A stretch of 64,000 nucleotides of DNA from Aquatica leii (lineage: Eukaryota > Arthropoda > Insecta > Coleoptera > Lampyridae). Below the pieces are notes generated by a model, which saw only the letters and a list, made by a program, of their open reading frames with translations, was not told where the DNA came from and searched no databases. Every line of letters starts with the position of its first letter. Positions within the stretch are counted from its first letter, which is position 1. The DNA lies in the NCBI GenBank assembly GCA_035610365.1, contig CM069432.1, positions 226,508,532 through 226,572,531 of the forward strand. The letters are read 5' to 3'. Positions 35,536-48,043 of the stretch are shown piece after piece. The position numbers were made by a program, and so were the translations under genes.

Positions 35536-36781
35536 TTATTGCCGTAAGATATTTACAATAAAATTTCGTTTTTCTATGCCCAATTGATCCTCAACAATAA
35601 CAACGTCATTATCACCTTCTTGCTGATTATTTTCTCCTTCGATTTCCTCATTTTCATCCATCTCCTCACCCCACATAATAGTAAAATTGTGCAAAACACA
35701 AGCAGCAGTATAATCACTTCTGTTGCGAAGTCAGGATCAGCAATTTCTCAATATTTCAGGCGCCTGAACTTTTAGTCTCCCAAAAGCCCTTTCGATGACT
35801 ACCCTTATCGTTGATAATTTAGTGTTGTATCGTATTTGGTCTTCATCTAAGTGGCCATTGTCTCGAAAAGGTGTTAATAGACTTCCCATTAATGGGTAAG
35901 CCAAATCTCCCAGAATATGACATGTTTGTGGCAATAAGTGATTTGTGAGATGTACATATATGGGACTTGTACGCAGAACATGTGCATCGTGCACTCTTCC
36001 AGTCATACTCACATATATATCCATAAATATTCTTTTATGATTACATATTCCTTTAAATGTAAATTATGTTCAAGCAACTATTACAGCAGTATTACTGTTA
36101 CGTACCTTGATTATAATAATCATTAGCATTTGCAAATGGTTGTTTAATTTGAATGTGGCAACCGTCAATAGCTCCAATTACGCCAGGGAAACCACCTAAC
36201 TTTTCATAAAATACCTAAACGAGATTTGATATAAATTAATGAAAATATTTACTTTAATACCAACCCCAATTGCTGTATCATGATTATTTGGCCACTTTAC
36301 ATACTGATTTAGCAATGCTATAAGGACTGCAACAACTTCTTTAAAAATACCATGTGCACTACTTCTAGCCAAGCCGAATCGATCTCCTGCTGCCAAGAAA
36401 GATTCAAGTTTGTCCAACACCCACAAAATAAACAATACCTTCTTTTGTAATGGTATAACAAAGTTTTGCAGTCGTTGATTATTTCTAATCACATCAATTA
36501 ATTCCTACATTATTTAGAATTCAACACAATAAAAATTTAAACACTTTGCTTACTTCAAAACATTCTCGTGACGTCCTAAAGTGCTCAACGAACAGATCCC
36601 CCAAATATTGAGGAATTGTTTCTTCGTAATAATTTAAATTTCGAGGAACAGCAATTCGTTCCCTTACCTCATTGCCAATAATATTTAAAGGTTCTGCTAA
36701 ATCTAACGCAATATTATTAATTATTTGGATGTTTACATGTTCATCTTCAACCAATAGTGCAATAATCGCTTAAAAATCCAT
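35536..36781 (-). pseudogene. PIF/Harbinger DDE transposase (HARBI1-like), decayed
   Basis: Exons roughly 36781-36554, 36504-36253, 36214-36106 and from about 36035 to 35536. Exon 1 carries the leader (NEVRERIAVPRNLNYYEET, FRTSRECFE), exon 2 the HTH part (AAGDRFGLARSSAHGIFKE, WPNNHDT), exon 3 the first catalytic D (GVIGAIDGCHIQIKQP) and exon 4 the second D (HILGDLAYPLMGSLLTPF) and the E (STIRVVIERAFGRLK), ending with ACVLHNFTIMW and an acidic tail. It is damaged by TAA at codon 4 after ATG GAT TTT, and by frame shifts with stops between GRLK and ACVLHN. The order D-D-E and its partner gene make the family certain; activity is very unlikely. Confidence 0.88.
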
Positions 36782-37024
36782 TATTAGAATCACCAAAAAA
36801 AAACACAATTTAGAAAAATAACTTCGTAACCTCAAAACACAAAAATTTTACCTCAAATAACAGAATTATTTTTCCGCTCCCAACATGTAGCACATTTTAC
36901 ACAAATTGACACTACGCTACTAAAAATGGCCGACTGCTCCAAAAGTAGCGCAATAGTAGCGATGTTTTTATAAGACGTATCGGTAACTGTTCCACAACAG
37001 TTATGTCTTATGAACGCGTCCATT

Positions 37025-38345
37025 GCCCCTGAAGGGGCGTGACCTGGTGTCGCTTCAAACTCGAAGGTACACTCTCATTCAAAAGTATTTCGGCGGTAAA
37101 TTTAAACGTTCTATCGGTTACAACTTTTTATTGCTGTTCAGCCCTAATCTAATTTAGGATCGTTTAATTAAACCACGACGTTATTTAGTGTCAAACTTGG
37201 CCATTCTAAATGTTAAGTTGATAATAAATTCACGACTGACATTTTATACATAATGGCAATGCGGCAACAAGTTATTTTTCTCACCTGTTACGACAGATTT
37301 GTAGGTTAGAATCAGTTGGAATATTTAAACTAAGGTTTAAACAGTGAATTAACAGAAATTTTTAATGCTGGAGCCCAAAATATAAATTAACACGTCGTAC
37401 TTTTTCAATAAACAAAATCTGCTGTGTGTACATATTTCTGGAAGTTAAAGTAAATGAGGTAAATTTATAAGTATGTAAAGATTATTTGTACATAATTACG
37501 TTGTTAAGAAAAAAACTTTATGTAGTAAGCAGGATGTATCCAAGTGTTCGAAGATAAAACGAAGCAGTTCCATAACTTTGATTTACGTATCATAAAAATG
37601 ATCATTCGTTTCATTACATTAAGTATATCGAACTTGGACCAGAGGTTTTAATAATGAACTTTTCAGTTTAGAAAATTATTTTATCAAATTGGGTTCGAAT
37701 ATAATAAGTTTTGATAAAAGGAAATTGTTGTGATGTTGCTACTTAACAAATTTGGAGATACGATTATAAGTGAATGTTAAAAATTATGTTGATGAAGATA
37801 ACGATTGTTTGAACATTTTTGTTTTACATTCTTAAACAGGTATAATTAATTATTTTTGTGATACTATTCATGTTGTACATGAAGTTTATAATGTAAAACA
37901 AATTGTTCGCATGATTGTTAAATTGATTAATATGTAGTTTTTATTACATAATTTAGAAACATTGTTAATATTAGAATGTCGATTCATTGAAACGGGGAAA
38001 GGAATGATTTTGTTAACCGTGTGACTGATATAACTGCATAAATACAACAGTTCTTTTATAAATTTTAACACATAATTGATAATCCTACGAGATTCTGTGT
38101 AAATCCACTGCAAAAATATTTTACCTAATTACGATACAACACAGATGATAGATAAGCAAGCAAAACCAGTTGGGTTGTGAGAATCAACTTTAATGCAGTA
38201 TTTTAATAGCTAAGCGTATAAACTATTTTGATTTCGATACATTATAAGATAATTCACGTAACTTTATAAATACATATAGCAAAAGAGGCAAAAACTATTG
38301 AATTATAACACCAACTTAATCATTAAATTAATTAATCTGATACAA
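37025..38345. other. AT-rich DNA without recognised genes
   Basis: No coding region or repeat recognised between the Harbinger end and the next transposase. Confidence 0.4.
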
Positions 38346-38348
38346 CTA

Positions 38349-39776
38349 ATTAGAATCTTCTTCCTCTTCGCTTTCATCTTCATCAGATGATCCAGTGTTT
38401 ACTGTAAAGGATAAAGTCTCGACAGCTGCATCTACTAGTCCATCTCGTAACCAAATTTCTTGGGCTAAATGATCGACATGATCACAGTACTTTTTCCACT
38501 CTAATGCATTTACTTCTAAGAAAGCATTTCTTAGTAAATTTTTGATGTTCCTACTGCTTTGCGATACATTTTTCATTGCAACTTTATGTTTTACCATACT
38601 CCATATAGACTCGATTGGATTGAGATCGCAGTGGTATGGAGGAAGGCGCAATACAGTGTGTCCATGTTGCTTGAGGTGTTCGTCAACGTAGTAGCTTTTT
38701 GTATAAGTGAACTTCTTTACTAATTCTAATAATTCAGTTTTACGCATGTCGTCAGTTGTTGTTACGTCATTAGTATTAAGCCATTCTCGTATCACTTGCT
38801 TTTTTGCTGCCTGCGTTGATGGTTTATTAATTTGCACACTGTGGTAAGGTGCATTATCCATAACAACTATTCCATTCGGAGGTAAGTTTGGAATTAGTTG
38901 TTTTTTCAATCATTGCATGAAATTTGTATGATTCATATCATCGTGGTAATCTCCTGATTTAGATTTAAAGATTAACAATACAATGTTTACCAATCCATAT
39001 GAACCTCCTGCATGTACAATGATATATCGTTGACTAGCTTGATCTACTTGGTAAACACTATGTTCCTCTTCAGATTGCCAACATTTAGAAACTCCATAAG
39101 AAAGATGAATATAAGTTTCATCTAAATATGTAACTGTCTTCTTATTTTCACCAGCAGCATCATTTTCTCTTAGCTTACGTAAATATCTTGAACGCCAAGC
39201 AACAATATCGCTGCGTTCCATCAAAAGCTTTCTTTTATTATGGCATTTCTTGTATGTAAAACCAATTTGTTTTAAATGCTTTCTGAGTGTGTCGGGTCTA
39301 CCAGTATAACCAACTTTTTCTTGCATTTTGTGTACTAATTTTTTCATTGTTGGAACTTCTTTATCAATAGTATAGACTTCGTGCACTGTTCTTTTTAAAA
39401 CTCCTAAATCTAAGTTGTCTAAATGAATCTTACCACCACTTTTTTGTTACTTGGAAGGAGATTTTAACAAAGCGTTCTCAGCTGCTTTAGCTTCAGCCCT
39501 AATAATGTTAGAGATTAATTTTAATTTAATTCAATGACTTAAAAATAATTACCTTAATGTTTTTATAAACCTTGGTGATTTCCCAGTTGCGGCAGCAGCT
39601 AATTCGGTTGCCTTTTCTAAAGGGAATGTCCATACCCCAGCCGCTTTCTGTTGATCAAAAAACGAAATGACATTTAGAATAATGTTTCTTGCTTTAGAGT
39701 GAACACTCGTTTTTGATGTGCCAGAACAACGAAAACCTGAAGATAACGAAGTAATTAGATATAATTTAAAAAACAA
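38349..39776 (-). pseudogene. Tc1/mariner-type transposase with long D-E spacing (DD81/82E-like)
   Basis: Exon 1 (39549-39735 or so) has an HTH start (SKARNIILNVISFFDQQKAA, ATELAAAATGKSPRFIKTL); the donor AAG|GTAATT joins an acceptor ATTATTAG|GGCTGAAG near 39499. Exon 2 runs to 38349: HTH/linker (KVGYTGRPDTLRKHLKQIGF), first D (TVTYLDETYIHLSYGVSKCW), second D (IVVMDNAPYHSVQ) and E (LPPYHCDLNPIESIW). I count 81 residues between the second D and the E, against 34-39 in common Tc1/mariner. The insert holds NTNDVTTTDDMRKTELLELV. The tail is acidic (SSDEDESEEEEDSN). Two stops are visible, one TGA where W is expected after NFMQ and one TAA after SPSK, so this copy is recently dead or read differently. 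Terminal repeats were not found. Confidence 0.85.
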
Positions 39777-39779
39777 TAT

Positions 39780-41029
39780 ATAATCATATTTTGCAAATTA
39801 AGTAATAAATAATTGAACTAAATAATAAATAACATTAAACGTATTTTTGTTTCTAAAAGGTTATGTGTACTGTTTCTCCTTGATTAATTACTTTGAAGTA
39901 TTTCAGAATATTTAGATACTTACTGTTACGCAACTAAACGACAATTAACTAGTTTTAAGAAAAACTGTTTTAAAATAAATGAAGTAGGCAAAATTAACGA
40001 AGTAAAACACAAAGAACGTTATAAAACGACGGACAAAGAAAGAATGTCAATCACATGTCAATGTCCGATTGTCATAGCATTGGTTCTGTAATTGACTGTA
40101 CTCCCTAATTATGATTGGCTGAATATTTTACCACCACAAATTTTTTAATTTTGTTGACATATTTTCCGGGGCAATGTTTACTTCTATGCGCTGTATATTA
40201 GAACGGTGTTTGTATTACCGGATGTTTACATTACCGAACGTTTACGCAACAAAAAGTTTTTTTCAAATACTAACACAAAATATAACTTCATAGAAAAGGT
40301 ACAGATTTTTTGTTCGTATTTATAAATTTTTTTAAAACGTATATTTTTAGATACTATTAATAATAAAAATTCTTAATAACAAAATTTATGTTTTTAAAAG
40401 ACCTAATTATTCAATTACAATTGAATTAATGATTATTTGCTTTACAAATATTAATTGCGGTTAAAAGTGAAAAAAAAAGTATTTATTGAACAACTTTTAT
40501 AATATTGTTTTGGTGTTTCTTCTGTACTGTTATAAATATTAGTCAATTTCGTTTTTTTAAATGTAAGGTATGACGGTCTGACTTTGATACGTCGTTACGT
40601 ACTTCATATCGTAAACAAAATATATTTTAATATTTGCGTAATATTGAAAAAATGATCAAATCAAATTTCAAAATGTAAACAAATCCTATTCTAAAGTAAT
40701 CTAAATATTACCTTTTTTAATTTTTTGAATTAAAATTAATATCAATATGGATTATTATTAAATTTTTAAGTAAAATATTAAATAACCTAACAAAATAATG
40801 CAGGATTAACATAATTAGAATTGGAATGCTATTTCCAGATGATACTAAGCAGGTTGAGCCATCGTCAAAAAAAATTCTTACAATAACAAAGCAGATTAAT
40901 GTAAAATCTTATTTAAGTTCTTAAGTTTCAGTACAAGTAAAAAAAGTAAACAAAATCATACATGCATACAAGTATTGCATTCTTGTTACATGAGTTGACT
41001 GTCTTTAAGTATATTTTAATTAACGCTCC
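39780..41029. other. AT-rich DNA, probably containing the upstream part of the preceding element
   Basis: CTTCAG|GTTTTCG at about 39738 (minus strand) looks like an acceptor, so a first exon may lie at 39780-40100. I could not define it. Confidence 0.35.
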
Positions 41030-41240
41030 AGCTCAGTTATAAATAGTGCTTTGCAAAATACTGGTGCAGTCGTCCAAACAAGTATGTCATAAAAGGATAG
41101 CGTTTGAAAATTCGTGCAACAAACGCGAAACAAGATTACAAAATCGTTCCGAGACAAACTGAATCATTCTGAATAAAAAGTGAAGATGAACCTGATTCCA
41201 AACATATTTTAATATGTATTTAGTAGAGCGAGTAAGAGCC
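41030..41240 (+). promoter_or_regulatory. Core-promoter-like sequence with possible first exon
   Basis: GTTATAAATAGTGC (about 41036-41049) is a good TATA box. About 30 bp downstream is GTGCAGTCGTCC, a possible initiator. ATGTATTTAGTAGAGCGA|GTAAGAG (41214 on) could be a short first coding exon with a donor, though two upstream ATGs with tiny frames precede it. No downstream exon found. Confidence 0.25.
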
Positions 41241-41991
41241 GTAGTGGGTTCAATGCATAAAACACGTAATTATAGATTCGACGTACAGGCAAGCACTCCT
41301 ACTTTTCTACCAAATCCTGTGGTATATGGTCTCCTACCAAGTAGGCAACGCAAAACATCTAATTGCTCGTTTCAGCTGATTAAGGAAATGTCGTCACTAT
41401 TTTAACCGGACACGATATCTGTGGATTATAACATTGCTGTAATGAGTGTGTAAAGTTGGCCAAAATGGGTTTATCTGTTTAGTATAGTAAAGACCTTAAG
41501 ATCGCAACTTCTTCTTGTATTGTTATAACACTAACTTTTGTTCCTACACCGCGCATCGATGATTGAAAAACTTGCTGTACACTAACCAGAAGCTTTACCA
41601 TCACTTTTAAGTTGGTTGTAAGCAATTACGTTGGTAAGCAAATGAGTGTGTTCTCTTAATAGATACTTATGATTTATTACTTTTAATGCAGGTATACATT
41701 TTAAAATGGTAAAATATGCCAAAATTGAGTTCATATTTTGATTTCCCCAACAGATTTGTTTATTTCAGTATGCATGGGGCAATTTTATTTCCTCCTCTTC
41801 CTCTACCACATGTAACAAGTAGTAAGATCTTTAATTCTTATATCTTTAATTGTGTAGTTAAATATCTATAATTTAAGAAAGTAAAAATTAAGAGCTTTGG
41901 TTAAGAATTTCTCTATTTTTTGCATTTCTTTTGTCTTGTGCTTTTAATGCATACCTATTGTTGGCATCACTGAGATATGTGTTATATTTTT

Positions 41992-42560
41992 TTATACAGC
42001 TATCCTTTTGTGAACTCTTGTTTCTTTTAGTTTTATAAAATATTTGTGACATTGAACGCAGGTGTCTGGAAAGTTGAAGAAGTAATTAAATTCACTATTA
42101 AATATTTCACTATATACCCACAGCTTAGAAATATTAGTTTTCTTTTTTTTCTTCTCTAACTTCTCTTTCCTTCCGTTGTACATTATGTTTATATTTAAGT
42201 TACTCTTACATTTTGAAAGACCATGCTCTACTAAAAAATTCAATAGTTGGAAATTTAAAGATATGCTTTTTTATTGTGTTTTTCGTTTCGATTGAAAGTA
42301 TATTTAAAGGGACAGTTTTCCCACGCACTTATTTGTAAAGCAGATAAAACAAAGGTTTGCAAAATCTCAAAGCATTCAGAAAAAAATGTTGTATGTTTAC
42401 GTTTTCGAATATTCAATATCTAATTAGCAGTATTCCTCATACGTTTCTTTCTTTTTCGAAATTTTGTTACAGCTTTTACAATTGTTCTTGTCTGTTTCCA
42501 AATTAGACGATTTGCTTGAATCAATGCTTGTTTTAGACTTATTCTCACTTTATATCTGTT
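41992..42560 (-). pseudogene. Unrecognised broken reading frames with CxxC motifs
   Basis: Two minus-strand stretches with ordinary, non-AT-driven amino-acid use: one at about 42440-42555 (KSENKSKTSIDSSK, NNCKSCNKISKKKETYEEYC), one at 41992-42243 (MNFLVEHGLSKCKSN, FPDTCVQCHKYFIKLKETRV). Both carry C-x-x-C pairs and lysine-rich linkers, as in degenerate zinc-binding proteins. They could be one decayed gene. I do not recognise the family. Confidence 0.25.
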
Positions 42561-42709
42561 AGTAATTTGGACCTTTTAGACTGTCATCTTAGTTTTAAAA
42601 TGCAATTATTTAATCGATTGATTCAAAGTGTCTACTTTCTGATGAATTCGGAGTATAAACAATAGGATACTTGCTTACAAATTGAAGTGAAACTGCTTTT
42701 ATAGATATT

Positions 42710-42910
42710 TTGTTTACGTTTTCATCATCTGAAAAAAGACAACGTCAAGTAATAACCCACTCCAAAGGAATATTATACGTTTACCTTGTTCAATTTTTAA
42801 TGCGGTACTACCCAATAAATTCTCTATTGAAATTCTACTTATTTTATGAGCAAGAAGAATGTCCGCAGTTTTTGAACTCCCAACTGCATAGTTACATAAA
42901 AATCCAGTAG
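42710..42910 (+). pseudogene. Possible transposase N-terminal HTH exon
   Basis: SSEKRQRQVITHSKGILYVY then LLKFYLFYEQEE resembles N-terminal HTH exons of IS630/Tc1-like transposases (R-Q-x-I-x-x-S-K-G...I-x-N-V-x-x-F). Only a short region agrees. No DDE domain follows within the next kilobase. Confidence 0.25.
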
Positions 42911-43591
42911 TTGAGTTTTAGCCTTGGCTAACAGAAAGGTTTTCTATACAAACAATTGTAATTTCTTAAAGTTCAGAAAGTTCTTCGGACGATTCGATTT
43001 ACAGCATTAACTACTGATTCTGGGCTTCATACTATGCAACAGTTGTCTAATTCCAAAAGTTCGCATTTTCTGACATAACCTGAAAAATCTTTTAATTGTA
43101 ACTGTAGAAAAAAATATCCGGTTTCTAAAATAGATAAATAATAAGGAATACTCTTAATGGACACTTTTTCGGTTACAACCAGTTAAAAAAAAATTTTTTT
43201 GCGCTTTTTGAAGACATTCCGCACGACGCTTGTTTTTTGCAATGCACGATGCGTTTACAACAGAGTTTAACAAAACACTAAATCTAACTTATGAAATAAA
43301 ACAATTAGCGACAAGATTTGACATGCAAAAATTATTAGTAATGCTTGTTGTCCGTACGCTATTGACATTTTACAAGCACTATGTTCATTTAGTAAATTAG
43401 GTTGTTTTCCAGTATATATTTATGTTTTAAGAACATAAAAACTTGCATTATTACAATGTTTATTTTATTCGATATTTAGACGGTATGCTGAAAATGAATT
43501 GATTAGAAAAACGTCTTCTAAAGCTAACTATTCTTCGTCTACCTTACAACTAAAGTTATATAGTTTTGATATTATTTTAATGTATTTTTTT

Positions 43592-44311
43592 TTAAGAAAA
43601 CAAGTCGTAAGCAGAATTGAAAAGTTCAGAATCTGATACGTGCCTTGAAGTTTTTAGTTCGTCCACTCTCTCTAAAAACGCATTGACTGACAGATCAGTT
43701 AATTTACCCGAAAATTTGAGATTCCATTGTGATACCGGAATGGGTTTAGGAGTTACAGGTACATGAACTCTAGTACTTTCGAAATTTGGTTTACCAAGAG
43801 GTTCGTCAACTACTGAAGATTCACTATCGCTACTGGTATTAATATTTAGCATGTCTAGATCTAAGACGCCTTTGGTTTTATTTGATAATGATTTCTCGTA
43901 TGATCTAACTTTTTTATCTAAGTCCGATTTAAAGTTTAAAATTGCTACCAGTACTTTTGATTTTTGTAATTTGTCTGATTCGTTATCTGGTACTACACGA
44001 TTAGCTCTACCTAATGCGTAGGCATATTTACTTAACAGTTTCTTATGTGTATTTTGATTTGAACCATCAAAATCGTGCAATAAAGCTTGCATTTCTGAAA
44101 CTTTGTCATTTAATTCTTTAATGTCTTCTGCCACTTTGAATGGATAGGCCGGATAGTCTAATGACTGTCCTTCTCGTTCTAATCTTAGTAAGCTACGCAA
44201 AGTTTTACGCATGGCGTCTACAGTATCTAACTCTGATATACCCCTAATAACTAATTCATAGACAAGTTCTTCCGCTGAAAGGCGGTTAACTTCGTAAACG
44301 ATTGGAGCCAT
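43592..44311 (-). pseudogene. Gypsy gag-like fragment
   Basis: A minus-strand frame of 239 residues with an N-terminal helical region (LVYELVIRGISELDTVDAMR, LRSLLRLEREGQS), a linker with S/T/D-rich stretch, and a capsid start QWNLKFSGKLTDLSVNAFLE resembling the gag at 13655-14995. It lies just downstream, in sense, of a primer-binding-like site at about 44470-44485. Element remains are the 5' part only; no pol was seen in this window. Fossil. Confidence 0.7.
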
Positions 44312-44469
44312 AGTTAGAAGATTACGACTACAACTAATCCTAAAATAACTATTCTAAAACTAAGACAACCTAAATATAAAAGTGAAATATGTGCAAACTA
44401 TATCCAGTTTCTTTTTATAGGGAGTTATTAAGAATCCAACATACGCCAACTACGAATCAAAACGCACAT

Positions 44470-45640
44470 TAACGTTTGGGCGCCAAATTTAATGTGGCGG
44501 GGTTTGCTACAAAGTAGCCGTCTAGTATCTAATCACAAGAATCTTAACGGGGCTGAATAATGGGTACAAAACTGCTAACCGGAAGATGGATTGCCGACTG
44601 GCTCAGGCGTGGGTTTCGTTGGGCAGTTGTGCGTTCTGCGGGTATACAAAAATTCGCACTCAACTTACGCGCTTCGCCAAACGGAGACGTACAATAGTAA
44701 AACTGTAAAGAATAGGTTAAGGGCGCCAGATTCAATAAACGTCCAAAGGAAAGAAGAATTCGCCGAATCACACGAATTCGTAGGAGTTTCTGGTTGCATA
44801 GGTGAATCCCTAGAGACTTGAGTAAAACGGCGGATAAAACAAAAGAGTGTTCGATAACCCCATTTAATTTAAATTATAATGAACTGGAATATATCTTAAT
44901 TATATATATATATACAAGAATTAACGACAAACTATAATGAACGAGTTACCGGGCACGTTTAGCGCGACTATATCGATGAGCTTCTTCATCCGCAGTTTAA
45001 AACTGTACAAGAGCTTAGTAGTGACAATATAGGCTTAAAAAAGAAGGTGACTAACATAAGCTTATGTATTATGATACCCCCTATATATAATATGTATGAA
45101 TTAATTTATGTGCAATAATATACCGACCGTTCGGTAGTTCAAACGACCCTTCGTAGGTCAAGTTTACTGAAGTTTACGCTTGTACGGGAGTTAAACGTAA
45201 TCGCGCGAACGAGGAAGTTTAATTGGTTTTCCGCAAGAAAAAAAGTAATTAATTATATTTTTGATTGTGTAATTAAAACACACGTATTTAAGCATAAGGC
45301 AAGGACCGGTAACGCCGCTTAACAAGGTAAGTTAAACTAATTATAAAATTAATAATAAGAGGTTAGGTGCTTCATCTTTAGCACGAACACTTATCGCTCA
45401 ACAATAACAATTCCATGAAGTACTGGTGCGGCAGTAAAAAATTGGATCGTCACTGACCTTAGTTATCGGCATAAAGGGGTGAGTCGTTGTAATCAGGGAT
45501 CTTACATAACTTTAAAAATGAGAGGATCGACAGCCCTGAACTCCAACGCATTCCATCACGACCAGAATAAGTATTGGACACAATTGGACACAAGTGGACA
45601 CAATTGGACGCAAGTGGACACAATTGGACGCAGCTGTAAT
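44470..45640 (-). mobile_element. Gypsy 5' LTR and leader fragment
   Basis: Sense (minus) strand TGGCGCCCAAACG at about 44472-44484 is a primer-binding-like site; immediately before it lies GCAAACCCCGCCACA, a plausible LTR end (TG...CA form). The DNA to 45640 is GC-richer and non-coding, like the LTRs at 10 and 15.6 kb. The far LTR edge is uncertain (somewhere 45640-46080). Only one LTR is present, so the 3' half of the element is missing. Open frames at 44544-44821 on both strands are inside the LTR and not called. Confidence 0.6.
45574..45633. repeat. 10-bp minisatellite, six units
   Basis: Six head-to-tail copies of TTGGACACAA with changes A/G at two positions (TTGGACGCAA, GTGGACACAA). 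It lies within or at the edge of the Gypsy LTR fragment. Confidence 0.9.
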
Positions 45641-47057
45641 AGGTCAAGCTAGTTTATCTCAATAATGATAGGATGATACTAACCCAGGTGTTATGGCTGG
45701 AAACTTGCCGAACTAAATAAGTTTTATCAAGGATGACATCGTACACCTTACAGTACTTCTAAAATTTAATTTAAGTATAATTAAATGACTACCAACTAAT
45801 TGTAAATTTCTTCTTACCGTAGCGTGGAATATCGAAACAAAACCGAAGACCAGAATTTTACAGAGAGCGTCCTAATATTTCCCTAACTAGGTAATACAGT
45901 AGCAGCTAACTAAAATCAACCGTTGCTAATGTAAAAATTATTTATTTGCCAGGCGAAATCCGTTTTTTAAACGAGCCAACAAAATCAGGAATTGATGCCT
46001 TTGACAAATAATATAGGACTGACCCAAACCCACTAACTTTCACTCCAGATAACGCCTTTTGGAGGACGTTGATAGTGGACGAAAAATAAGAATATTTTTG
46101 GAAAGAAGAAAATTTACGTTACTACACCTATGTATAAACTATTGCCTAACTAATTGTATAAACATATAAAATGAACTGTTACATTTTCTTATTTGAACTA
46201 ATTTGTCACTTTTTTTTCGACAAATAGATTTATCATGAAATTTTAATTCACATAAGATGCAATAAAATTGCCGCACGAAAATTAGACCTGCTTGTTTCTG
46301 CATTCTATAAACTTTTAGTCAATTTACCATAAAATTTATAAACACCAGTTAATAAAACTAAACTCATATATGCTTGCAAAGTAATGTTATCTAAGTTTTT
46401 CCAGTCATTACCCAACACATTTCGACCTTCAATATTAATCATATTAAAAATAATATGTTTGAATCTTGAGTTCATAATTACTTGAAATAAAAACTAGATA
46501 CTTTGTATTCTAGAAAAGGCATATCTTGTTCGGTCAGGTGTAAGCTGTATTATGTTGCAGAAATGCTTGTATATTCCAATGTACACTTTTAGTCGATAAC
46601 TGAATCACTTTCACACTTTTAATTACATTTTTGTTTGTTGTAGTTACCTGCGTCATTCAGTTCATTATCCGATTCTGATATTTTCCATTGATTAATACTA
46701 GTATAATTCTCTGTTTATGAAATAGATTCATTACATATTTAGGCATTTAGAAAGCGAGTACCAGATTTTCTAAATTATATAAAAATAGGTACTTATAATT
46801 ATAATTTATTCATTTGCACTATACTTGCACTTACACGAAAGAATAAAACCAAAAACTAAGCCCAAATTTTTCTTTATTGCAAACTTACTCATACGGATAA
46901 TTGTTAACATAGTATGTCTCGTCACTATTCTGTGCAAAACCGGTCTGTTAATAAATCTTTATGTATATATCACACTTTTTGTATTTGTCCTTACCTTACT
47001 TTAGCAAACAATGTATTGGGTGATTCAGGTAGTCATTAAAGACAATTTTATTCATAC
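45641..47057. other. AT-rich DNA without recognised genes
   Basis: May include the last part of the Gypsy LTR up to about 46080. Nothing else recognised. Confidence 0.35.
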
Positions 47058-47309
47058 AACTGTAGATAGCTATAACAGTGGTAAAATGTTGAAGGTTGAT
47101 TTTACACCCGCGAATAGTATTAAATAAAACTGCGGGATAAAACCACAACGTAAAGGACATTGGTGGTAAAGCAATGTCAATGCAATTGTGCAAATGCCAC
47201 CAGAGTGAACTACTGGACGGTCGTTTTGCCTTTTTTCAAAACTATTTTGAAATTAGCGGGTGTAAAATCAATCTTCAACGTTTAACCACCGTTATAGCTA
47301 TCTACAGTT
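47058..47309. mobile_element. Inverted-repeat MITE (252 bp)
   Basis: Arms of about 54 bp: AACTGTAGATAGCTATAACAG at 47058 and its inverted match ending at 47309, meeting at ACACCCGC / GCGGGTGT. About 90% alike by eye. No coding capacity; a clear target duplication was not found. The minus-strand open frame over it is a by-product. Confidence 0.85.
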
Positions 47310-48043
47310 ATTAATTATACATAGAAAATTTACACTATGAGATGGCCATGCCATCAAATGTTTATTATTCATTCATATAGTTGCAGGCCAGTTAGAAAAT
47401 AATACTATCGAACTCATATTCAACTTGACGGGTAAAGTTTCTCAGGTTTCTGAAACATGATCGTTTAACTTCAAAAATGCATATCTCAAAGTTTACTGAT
47501 ATCATTTCACTAATGTAACATTACGATGATAACAAAATATTTATTCTGTAATAGATCTGAAAAATTATCAAACGTTTCAACAACATTAATCGTGATTACA
47601 GTTATGAGCTATGCGTAACTCAAATTATAATTGCGCTTAGCCAAGAGTGACATTTCCGTTATTTCTATAAGTTCTTCAATTTCCGACCGTAGAAGTGTTT
47701 ATTGTTATATCTGTATGAATGTGTTAGAGATTCACACTTTACTGTTCATAAACGAGTACACCGTTATAGAACAATAAGCTAAGTAATTTTGAAATGGCAA
47801 AAATTTTTTAGTATAACGTCGTGTTATTTATATTGGCAAGCAATATAAACATGTGTATGCCTTTTATTTATCTTTAATTAATTATTGTTACCCTTAAGTA
47901 TATTTTGTTGTTTTACTGTTATCATTAAATAAAGGTTGCTATCAGTCATCAGCTAGACTCTTATTTTCAACGTTCAAGTCTATTATTGAACCATAATCAA
48001 AATTTGATGGCGGTCTCATCTTGCACTTTAAGTTGCTACGTAA

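Larger units (their letters stand above)
32911..37021. mobile_element. PIF/Harbinger transposon with Myb-like and transposase genes
   Basis: Left end GGTCGCATTCATAAGACA...CAGTTACCGATACG (32911-32945) and inverted right end CGTATCGGTAACTGTT...GTCTTATGAACGCGTCC (36976-37021). Both are flanked by ATT (32908-32910 and 37022-37024), the 3-bp duplication expected for Harbinger. Inside are a two-exon mini-gene (minus), a three-exon Myb/SANT-like gene (plus) and a multi-exon DDE transposase (minus), the last two converging with a 30-bp gap. A third, inverted copy of the end sequence lies at 34189-34244. The Myb gene looks whole; the transposase is decayed. Confidence 0.85.

Noticed and set aside
44544-44821. 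Overlapping open frames on both strands
   Set aside because: They lie inside the Gypsy LTR fragment and match no known protein.
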